NCBI GenBank assembly: GCA_013115145.1
Contig: JAAPAO010000082.1
Location: 23,492-87,491, forward strand
Source: Perkinsus chesapeaki
Taxonomy: Eukaryota > Perkinsozoa > Perkinsida > Perkinsidae
Length of the DNA stretch: 64,000 bases
Reading direction: 5' to 3'
Shown: in pieces, positions 56,001 through 64,000 of the stretch
Position numbering within the stretch: position 1 is the stretch's first letter
How the letters are laid out: each line of letters opens with the position of its first letter
Translations under genes and position numbers: made by a program
Notes under the pieces: model-generated
What the model saw: only the letters and a program-made list of their open reading frames with translations
The model's database searches: none
What the model was told of the DNA's origin: nothing

Positions 56001-58154
56001 ATTTAATCCCACTCTTGCACACCCTTGACAGGGCAACATAACTCCTGGTCGTATCATTATAATGACAGATAATGGAAGACTTCTGTACTAATAATTCTGG
56101 CGGGGAAATATCTCATATATTGCAGAGGCAAAACTAACGTAAGTATAAACAGTAAAATATAGCCATTTGTGCCCCATTGGTAAGGACATGCAGTTTCTTC
56201 GAGGCAATGCTCCAGGCAGTATAGATGTATGATGAAGAGCTACGGTAAGGCCCCTCAATTTATTACATTCAAGCATCCGTTCAATATCCTCCGCCGATCT
56301 GACAACTACTTCCGTGACATCCTTCACATAGACACCAAGCGATGGGTGCTCCATCACAGACAGGTCCTTGGCCGCCCTACACAGCAACAATCAGTGAGTG
56401 AAGGCTGGGAGGATGTCGTCTACCGGACTGACCGAGAGGGACTGCACTCTCCGATACTACTGTTTTAGAGGAAGTCGTTAAAACCCAGCGATTTCACCAA
56501 TATTTACAGGTAATTGCGGAATTTTCCGAGAGTAACGTTACGTTCAGTAGCGACCTAGTAAACTTCCATCACTACGACAGCTACATGCATAAACCGAGAC
56601 AGTATTTCTTACTCTCTTGATGCTGCCAGTAGGTCATGAAGGTGTTCATTATATATCTCCAAGTATGATACCCAAACTCGTATCTATCATTTATTATGCT
56701 ACGAGCTTAACCGTCCCCTAGCCCTACCTGTTGTAACTTCCCTCTGGCATCTGCACTGAATATAGCCTTGTTGATCCTCGGTATGATACCCTCCTCTTCA
56801 GCGTTATCACATCCAGTCATCGTATAGGACTTGCCTGAGCCAGTCTGGCCATAGGCGAATAGGCATCCATTGAACCCTTTGAGGCCTGAACACATACGAG
56901 TAGAGATCTTAACCTATTAAGTATCTTTTGGGGATATGATTCTGCCTCCTCAGGCAGCAGCGTTCGAGCTGTCCGCTGTATGGCGTCAACAGCCCCACTG
57001 CACTTTAATTGAGTTCTACAAGTCTACATCTCTGAGCTACATATCGGCGTCACACACGTGGCTTGTTCAATGTTGAACACACACCAGTAGGGATGAAGTT
57101 CTGAGTATCTTTCGAGATATGAGTAGATTATTCTAATATACTCTCCCATATTAAGAATTATAATACTTTTATCTCTGCCTTCTCAGGCAGCAGCAACCAC
57201 CGTCTAGAGCCCCACCGCACTTTAATGAAGCTATACAAGTCTATAGTTCTGAGCTATATGCGAGTATCACCGACCAATTGTGTACATTAACGTAATACGA
57301 TACGTAAGTAGTTTGTTCGCAGTTACGTACAACACTCATCGTCCTCCTCCTTCTCCCCGTTAAGGTTAGAGACCCATCCCAACCTTATTATTACAGTTCT
57401 CCACAATAGTTCGGCCAATATTATTATATACTGTATCCTGGGCGGCGTACTTAGGGTCGGTACGATCAGAACTGTCAAAGGCAAAATCGTAGGTAAAGCT
57501 TCGCTCCGTCGACGAGGATCTTTCTACCTGACAGATGGAGGAGGCTCTTAGAGTCACCACTGGTGAGTTATTGATATAAGGTGACTTATATAAGACTTGC
57601 TGAACAAGTCTGACATTAAGGTTAACGTAACTGTTAGTATCCAGAGATACCAACTAATCCGATCCTGTTACACTCCGAAAGCCCGTCCTCAAATGCACCA
57701 TTATTTTCATATATATTCTCAACAACAAACAAATTAGGGTTCCCGAAACCGCAGCGCAGTTTTCAAGCAATTCGAAAACGCACACAACGTGCTGCATATC
57801 CCCCGGAGGCAATCTTAAGAGCTCAGGTATACAGCAATGAACAAAGGGTCGTCCGAACGGTCACTTTCCTGGCCACAACAGTGTTATGTTAAGACCGCTT
57901 GGTGCTACATTTGGCGGGTATTTAATTAGTATTACAGTAAGTCTTATATCCTTATCATTCTCTACAACAACTGATGACGCTTCTCCTCCTACTCCTCTTG
58001 CAGTATCATCTTCACTGGTATTATAATGCGGATAGCTACGTAACCGCACTGCCACTCTAATGTTGTCAGCTACCCCTCCTGCAGTATTAATAGGCCGAAC
58101 CATACAGCAGCAACAGTCCAATGGAGTAGCAAGCAGCTCCTTAATTGACAACAA
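53040..58154 (-). CDS. Kinesin-3 (KIF1/Unc104-like) motor with FHA domain
   Basis: Multi-exon. The motor starts [14 protein letters not shown]; the P-loop is [16 protein letters not shown] (~56.8 kb), followed by [16 protein letters not shown], switch [16 protein letters not shown], switch [14 protein letters not shown], then [40 protein letters not shown] and [20 protein letters not shown]. After the neck comes the kinesin-3-specific FHA domain: [27 protein letters not shown] and [20 protein letters not shown]. The tail includes [20 protein letters not shown] and [15 protein letters not shown], ending KKIRKILND. Kinesin-3 carries vesicles toward microtubule plus ends. No PH domain was found before the stop. 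Some motor exons were not joined precisely; several introns are long. Confidence 0.85.
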
Positions 58155-58399
58155 GATAATCGAGCATATGTAAGAAACGTCTGGTACTCCTGAGAGCTAT
58201 ATGGTACTATTAGCAAATGATTCAGATGATGATGACCGACGGAAACGAAGAAGATGATAGGATAGCCTTTTATACCACATTATAATAATGACAAATAAAG
58301 AGTTATAATAAAACTCTATTCGGTGAGATGATGATTAACAAAAGATTCCGGTAGCTGTTTCACATCGACCATGTAGCCGTCTGCTGCGGGTGGTGGTGG

Positions 58400-60114
58400 T
58401 CACATTGGGGCTGAAGCCCTCCGAGCCTCGAGTGCTCTACCATAAATTGCTCTCGATGGCAACCAAGATATATACTCTCCAGCCACACTGTCAGCAGCTG
58501 TTATAGAGGGATATTCTGAACGTAGGAATGTTGGTTGACGCCTTATCTCCGTGGCCCTTGCCGAAGGCTGCGCTAGCTCTGCCTCGTAGGTTGCAAGCAC
58601 CTCCCACCGAGAACGGACATTATCGTGGAGGGCTTTGGTTAATGAGCTGTTCTGAAAGCAGTCATAAATAGGGACTGCTAGTTGACGAAAAAAACCCAGC
58701 TGAATCTGAAGATACGCTTTAGGGCAGTCCGGCCTGGCCGGTATCGCCTTCGGCGGCACTTTTCCAGCAGCGAAGAACAGGTCCCTTTCATGGCCAAACT
58801 CCTCCAACACCATCGCAGACCACTTTAACATAGCAGTGCGTGTGCGAGTTGGGTTACTTATATCAGCAGCGTGAAGCAGTATTGTCAGTTTGTCGCTGAT
58901 GGAGCATTTACTGTACTCGAGGCCCTTCTCAACCCACATATTGTGCAACTGCATATCTGTTCCCAAAATCATGTACTCTACTAGCTTCATATTCTCTTCG
59001 CCAATAAACTGCACAACGCCTGTCTCCCTCAAAAGCACATCGGTCTCTCGAGCATGCATTGTCTCCAACGGATGACTGTCGTTCTCCTCTCCCTCTCCGT
59101 TAAATATAGCAAACCAGTTAGAGTAGCCTGGATGTCGTAGATCATGCCCCAATGCCGCGCAGTAGGCCGTAATGGCCTTCAATGGAGGTAGGCCAGGCTC
59201 CTGTTCTGATATGAGCTCGTATAGGGCCAGAGTCACGTCAGCCGCGTGGATGGGATTGTGAAAAGGAGCGTTCTTATACCCCAATCTCGCTGCCTTCGCA
59301 TATCGTACAAGACACGCTCGTAAATCCCTGAAACGGATTACAAAATAACAACTTAACCTTTGCGGTGAAGAATTTACCCAAAAATTTCCGCTCTGCCGGT
59401 TGCCACGCACGAACAACCTTACACAGTAAAACTCTATGACAAGTAGCAACAACTGTTTTGAGGTAGACGACCTATTTAAGGGAACGAGTTTCAAAACGTA
59501 TAAAGATGCGTTATCCGGTATTCATTTCGGCCGAATGACAGCTGCGCAGGACCGAGGGCCAAGTGCACTTCTAACGTATTGCATATTCTCAATTACGTCA
59601 TATTTAACGAGCCTCGTTTTATGGCAAATCCGTCCTCTGCTCCATCTGAGAAATAGTCCGCGAAACTCAAGAGATTTGGAAATTTTTGGAAATTTTCCAG
59701 AATTTTCCTGAAGTTTCCTGGATTTTCCCGGATTTTTCCCTGCGCCGACATCACGATTTTTCACCGAGGACTGTATTGATGATGCACTCTTCAAGGATCA
59801 AATAGACAAGGAAATGGAATACGGGTAGTAGTTGCATACCTCTTCCACTCTGGCGGCTCATCTGTGATCGAATCGAGGACGTCATCGAATATTGTCATGG
59901 CAACAACCTGCATTATATCGAATCTATTGCTGAAATTTGAATCTGCATAGTCGAATATATCAAAGCCGGGCGCTAGGAAGGTAGACAGAGGCGGTAGGGA
60001 AGCCGGGGACAAAGATGGTCTAATATAATAATGACAATACGCTAGTGGTCGTATTAAAGGTGCATACCTGCTCATGACGGATGTCCCCCGTGTGGCAGTA
60101 GCACTATCGGTCAT
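58400..60114 (-). CDS. Class I cyclic-nucleotide phosphodiesterase A
   Basis: Two or more exons. The N-terminal exon includes GFDIFDYADSNFSNRFDIMQ and EPPEWKR, then a 512-nt intron, then the catalytic domain: FHNPIHAADVTLALYE, GHDLRHPGYSNWF (the HDxxHxxxxN signature), HPLETMHARE, GTDMQLHNMW and LLHAADISNP with the last metal-binding Asp. All metal-coordinating His and Asp positions of class I PDEs are present. It hydrolyses cAMP or cGMP; specificity is unclear. No GAF domain or membrane segments are seen in the short N-terminus. It is followed upstream on the same strand by a paralogue. Confidence 0.85.
59328..59839 (-). repeat. 512-nt intron carrying TTTTCC-type decamer repeats
   Basis: The intron boundaries are GT (59839) and AG (59328). 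At 59675-59740 a run of about six ~10-bp units of the form GAATTTTCCT / GGATTTTCCC is present. Introns of neighbouring genes are mostly about 45 nt, so this one has probably received inserted or expanded sequence. Confidence 0.6.
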
Positions 60115-60880
60115 TGGAAGGATATTAATATAACTTAGACAGACTAGGCTCCATCAAACCCCTTGATGTGACATCAGAAACATGTGCGCAGCTGTTACTC
60201 ACGACACAGTGGTTGCTATAATAACGAACAGTCAAGACACTAGTATAAAATAGCCAATGCTATCTTAGAATCTTATAAAGGGGAATGTTATATTGAAGCT
60301 TGATAAAAATGTTATTGATGCATTAACATTGAGCCAGTTATACAAAACCATCCAGCTCATCCCTTTCCCACTAAAGTCCAATATAAGATTACGCACTGCC
60401 CTATACATTGCACACTTGTAGACAGCGGAACCGTATAGGTAACGAGGGAGTAAACAGAACACAGCCCTTGCTACTGCAGATGAAACTACTGAGGATACCC
60501 TACTGAGGAGGCCTCTTATACTGCTACTGCTGCTGCTGACACTAGAAAATATAGTCCAGAAAGCGTGATTGAACCCTATTGAAGGGTAGCCATAAGGGGA
60601 TGATGAGCATGATGATGATGATGACGAGGAGGAAGAGGAGCACTCTGTGAAATGAACTAGTACTTCACTAAACTAGTTTGATTACGAATACCGATTAGAG
60701 ATGATGACCAAGCTTTACAAAAGAGGAGTAGGAAAATGCATGCTTTTCATGCAGGCAAAAAGGATAATACTGTAGGAGTCAACTGACAAATAAAAAGACA
60801 TAGAATAACAACAAGCTAAAACGATTTAACGTCCTCGTTGTCGGTAACAGGAGCTGTCGCCTAGATAACCATCATCATCA
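60115..60880. other. Interval between the two phosphodiesterase genes
   Basis: About 770 bp of 5' and 3' flanking sequence, with a GATGAT-rich tract near 60600-60640. No gene seen. Confidence 0.4.
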
Positions 60881-62003
60881 TCACAGTGCAGTGACAGCAT
60901 AGGCTTTTATCAGAGCCTCTCTAGATTTAATATTATCATCGATATTATCCAACCATGTCCATGCACTATCACACATAGCCGCCAATAGCGGTCTTACAAA
61001 GTACTTGCTGAAGCCCAACTGCTGCTTGGCCAGTTCGACATTACTAAGTGGCCTGGATGGTAATGTTGGGGGCACTTCAAGGCCTCTATCTCGAAACAGG
61101 TCCCCCTCATGCCAGAACTCTGTGAGGCATCTTATCGACCATTGTTGCATAACTTCTCGACTACGAGCTGGGTTAGAGATATCAGCAGCGTGCAGCAAAA
61201 GGCAAAGGAGATCTTCCTTTGGCAGACAGGCCATAGACATCGCCTTCTCAACCCACATGTCATGCTGTTGCATGTCAGTAGCCATTATCATTCGATTGAT
61301 CAACTGCACCCTCTCGTCCCCCAAGACCTCCGCCATACCAGAGTCGTTGAGCATGCGTACGGCCTCTTTAGCATGCATCGTCTCCAATGGATGTGTATCG
61401 CCCTCTATACTATCAGACGTAGCTATAACGTAGCGATTAGAGAACCCTGGATGATAGACATCATGTGCCAAAGCCGCGCAATAACAAGCAAGGGCATCTA
61501 AGGGGTCTAGGTTGGGTTCGAAGATTTGCAGTAGATGGTCCAAAGCTATTGCGACATCAGATGCATGAATGACGTTATGAAAGGGGACGTCATTATACGC
61601 CTCTTGAACAAGCACAAGCCACTTGACAGCCTTTGGGTACCTGCCAAGATACCTCTAGCGCACGCGTGCAAAGCAACAAGATACCATTCTCCTTCGTCGT
61701 GGAAATCGTGGTCGTCGGTGTTCATAGCTCGTTTAAACAGGAATTGGCCAACCGATTTCAATACTTCACTGGTTGGATCACGAAGGGTGTCGACAAAATT
61801 GAAAATGTTCCAGTTGAAGTCAGTAACAGCTCTCTCAAGTTCGCTTGCCTCCAGAGACTGGCAACTGACAAAATGAAGGATAGCTTATAGCGTATCTTAC
61901 TTGCTTCAAGCTGAGATACCACCTACCCATCTGAATCCTGTGTAGATATGGATGAGACTGAACTAAGCCGTTTGGCTTTGAACACTTCACAAGTAACTGT
62001 CAT
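60881..62003 (-). CDS. Class I cyclic-nucleotide phosphodiesterase B
   Basis: Exon 1 is MTVTCEVFKAKRLSSVSSIS; further exons give LEASELERAVTDFNWNIFNF, SVGQFLFKRAMNTDDHDFHD and, after a small intron, WLVLVQEAYNDVPFHNVIHA. The catalytic domain holds HNVIHASDVA, AHDVYHPGFSNRY, HPLETMHAKE, ATDMQQHDMW and LLHAADISNP, the complete class I PDE metal site. The end is REALIKAYAVTAL. It is a tandem paralogue of the gene at 58.4-60.1 kb with similar exon order (N-terminal FxxF segment, then HD domain) but well diverged. Cyclic-nucleotide hydrolysis is firm from motifs; substrate choice is not readable. Confidence 0.85.
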
Positions 62004-62107
62004 GAAGTTGCCGAAACAGGATGCTGATGATGAAGTTGGAGAACAGGGCATCACCATCAACAACAACAAATAGGCAAACTCCTACTGACCAACAGTCCTG
62101 CCGTCCT

Positions 62108-62136
62108 TGCGCATGCGTGCACATGCGCATGCGTGC
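62108..62136. repeat. 29-bp perfectly alternating purine-pyrimidine tract
   Basis: From T62108 to C62136 every base alternates pyrimidine/purine (TGCGCATGCGTGCACATGCG...), a sequence type that readily adopts Z-DNA. It lies about 100 bp upstream of the phosphodiesterase B start. Confidence 0.85.
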
Positions 62137-62209
62137 CGAAGTGAAATCTGCACTAGTGTGTCTTCCCCCACTTCAGGCCAAAACCCAATAAAAAGAATAC
62201 AGTAAAACA

Positions 62210-63618
62210 TTATCGTCTGTTATTGCTCGACCATCCTTGTTGATGCATAGAGGATGACCATACACCAGCGGAGCTACGTGCAGGAGGCCGGCTATCACCA
62301 GATGAAACCGATGACCAACCGTTAGCTGGAGGAGGAGGAGGTGGAGGTCGCCTAACAGAACGAGAAGACAACCTTGTTGTGTTCAACTTTACAAGGCAAA
62401 ACTGATTGAACAAGATAACCGGGTTACAGCAGGCCCTGTATAAATCGATCGCGATATTCCAACACTGCAAGTAGGTACTACACCCCTCTCGTTCTTAAGC
62501 GAGGTACTACCGACCGTGGATTCGTGTACTTTGTGCGTGCCCATTCAGATGATACCATGGAGAGGTCAATGGTGAGAAAGTGTCGGAATGGTTAACAGTA
62601 AAGTAGACAGCCGGCACAATACTATTCAATTCTTATCTGCCCTTTTATGAAGCCAAAGCCTCCGGTGAGCATGTAGAAATACCCGCCGTATTAATGGCCC
62701 AACACCTCAAGCCCTCCCCATCCTCGAAGCCGCGCACAAATCATTCGTCTCCATACTGTGTGCACGAGTTAACCTTGAAGAGGCCTTCGACTATATAGAC
62801 TCGCAGGACGATACTACTGATAATATGCGACTTTTACAGACTCGCAAAGGGTTCTTGAGGGGACACCTAATTTTCGAATACGAGCGGAGTTACCCTCCTC
62901 GATGAGCCGGGCATCCAGCATCTCTCTTAATAATTACAGTGCTTATACGCTTCACGGTGGTTTATACAATACTATATTATCACATGCTATCTGACTTTAT
63001 GTACGACCCTCACTTACTGTTGCGAGGACCATGATGATGATGTTGTTGATGTAACAGCCTGGGCAGATGACCATCCTGTGGAAGAAGAAGAAGCTACTCG
63101 TGCAGCAGGCCCAGAAGCAGCAGCAACAGACGGAGAGGAGGAGGAGGAAGACCAGCCACCAACTGCTGCAGCTGGAGTAGATGATGATGATGACCAAGAT
63201 GCTACAGTGACCTGAATCAATATCGATATGCTTTTGAGATACCCAGAGTCCCCCTCTTCTCAGTCTACCTTAGTCTTCTCATCACTCTGAGCCCCAATCG
63301 ATGATGCTTTATCGATGTCACTCTGTGTAAAGGCATCCACAAACATGAGAGGGTCCACAACTGGCGTACGGTAGAATCGTTGGACGTTCTTCAACGATAC
63401 ATACCATTTAAGGTACTCATCATAAGACTAATAACAACAGCATCAATTAGAAGGAGGAGGAGGAACAGCAGCAGCAGCCGCAGTAGTACTATGACCCACC
63501 ATATGAGCTGGGTTGGCCGTTAACAATCGTTCTAGTTCAGCATCGATAACAGCTCTATCTACACTGTCCTCAGCAGCCGGCTCTGATGTTGTAGTATCCA
63601 AAGCATTAAGAACTGGCA
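62210..63618 (-). CDS. Ser-rich protein with repeated xWSS motifs
   Basis: Proposed exons: MPVLNALDTTTSEPAAEDSV to HSTTAAAAAVPPPPS; SYDEYLKWYVSLKNVQRFYR to DIDKASSIGAQSDEKTK; a Ser-rich exon with SWSSSSS, GWSSSSS, GWSSAQ and SWSSQQ; and a last exon with a Pro run, then GWSSVSS, VWSSSM and GWSSNNRR. Seven Trp-Ser-Ser motifs are thus spread over two exons about 650 bp apart. No family was recognised. Tandem GW/WG-type motifs can bind Argonaute-like proteins in other organisms, but that is only an analogy. The long gap could mean two separate genes. Confidence 0.4.
62488..62906 (+). CDS. Possible small plus-strand gene nested opposite the WSS gene
   Basis: A plus-strand frame at about 62690-62906 reads ALPILEAAHKSFVSILCARV then NLEEAFDYIDSQDDTTDNMR and ends YERSYPPR, protein-like in composition. 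An upstream segment RGTTDRGFVYFVRAHSDDTM (about 62500-62560) could be another exon. It lies within the proposed long intron of the minus-strand WSS gene. The start and splice sites were not established and no family was recognised. Confidence 0.28.
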
Positions 63619-63752
63619 TAATGATGATGAACTGTATTTAATGGTGATGACTATTGGTAATACTTCAAGATATGATCTACACCATTGAACACCTAATCTT
63701 CAAGCAACCTCTATCTTTCACACCTGTAGCTGTATACTATACTACTATAAAA

Positions 63753-64000
63753 TATAATAATCACAAAGGATCAATAACCAAACTTACTAATAATTACAAA
63801 GGACCAAGAACCAAACTTACTAATAATCACAAAGGACCAAGAACCAAACTTACTAATAATTACAAAGGACCAAGAACCAAACTTACTAATAATTACAAAG
63901 GACCAAGAACCAAACTTACTAATAATTACAAAGGACCAAGAACCAAACTTACTAATAATTACAAAGGACCAAGAACCAAACTTACTAATAATTACAAAGG
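63753..64000. repeat. 33-bp satellite array reaching the window edge
   Basis: Unit ACTTACTAATAATTACAAAG-GACCAAGAACCAA repeated about seven times with very few changes; the first copies are slightly divergent (AATCACAAAGGATCAATAAC). It continues beyond position 64000. It is upstream of the WSS gene and AT-rich. Confidence 0.95.

Noticed and set aside
1-64000. CRISPR arrays, operons, bacterial promoters and spliced-leader RNA genes
   Set aside because: The sequence is eukaryotic with cis-spliced introns; tandem repeats lack unique spacers, and no dinoflagellate-type spliced-leader sequence was found by eye.

Overview
The window is nuclear DNA of a protist, most likely a Perkinsus-type alveolate. 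Genes are closely packed on both strands and mostly cut by many small introns. Wherever exon frames fix the junctions, introns are usually 42-50 nt. The gene set is eukaryotic (kinesin-3, dynactin p62, DCP1, Mei2-like, SLX9, cyclic-nucleotide phosphodiesterases, a nucleotide-sugar transporter, a selenoprotein W). The Perkinsus assignment is an inference from these traits and from the secreted Cys/Thr-rich family; no rRNA, spliced-leader gene or other decisive marker was seen.

Left third (1-14 kb, mostly minus strand): a long multi-exon secreted protein built from repeated modules ending in an FAxxWGG-like motif runs off the left edge and hosts a tRNA-Val gene. Upstream lies a 672-bp Harbinger-type element with 85-bp inverted repeats, then 2.7 kb of apparently gene-free sequence. 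A secreted mucin-like gene with a 54-bp tandem repeat (interrupted by a 96-base assembly gap) follows. Next is a chimeric gene in which the signal peptide and first module of the FAxxWGG family are spliced to a glycosidase-like domain of another family.

Middle (14.9-44.6 kb): housekeeping and regulatory genes. Minus strand: a proline/glutamine-rich ankyrin-repeat protein, HscB, a Mei2-like RNA-binding protein, an unknown basic protein, a CUE-like protein with an acyltransferase-like C-terminus, and a nucleotide-sugar transporter. Plus strand: DCP1, cytosolic L-asparaginase, SLX9, FAHD1, a small zinc-finger protein, selenoprotein W with an in-frame UGA and a SECIS-like 3' hairpin, and dynactin p62. 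A second glycosidase-like family member and tRNA-Leu lie among them.

Right part (45-64 kb): three tandem minus-strand members of the secreted glycosidase-like family, a coiled-coil protein, a kinesin-3 with FHA domain, two tandem phosphodiesterases, a Trp-Ser-Ser-motif protein and a 33-bp satellite at the right edge.

The most unusual system is the five-member secreted family: signal peptide, six-cysteine module(s), Ser/Thr-rich linker and a putative (beta/alpha)8 hydrolase domain. Its members share sharply bounded, nearly identical DNA blocks inside otherwise diverged genes, and one has exchanged its N-terminal module for one from another secreted family. This pattern fits ongoing gene conversion and domain shuffling among surface or secreted proteins, perhaps in host interaction; that role is inferred, not shown.
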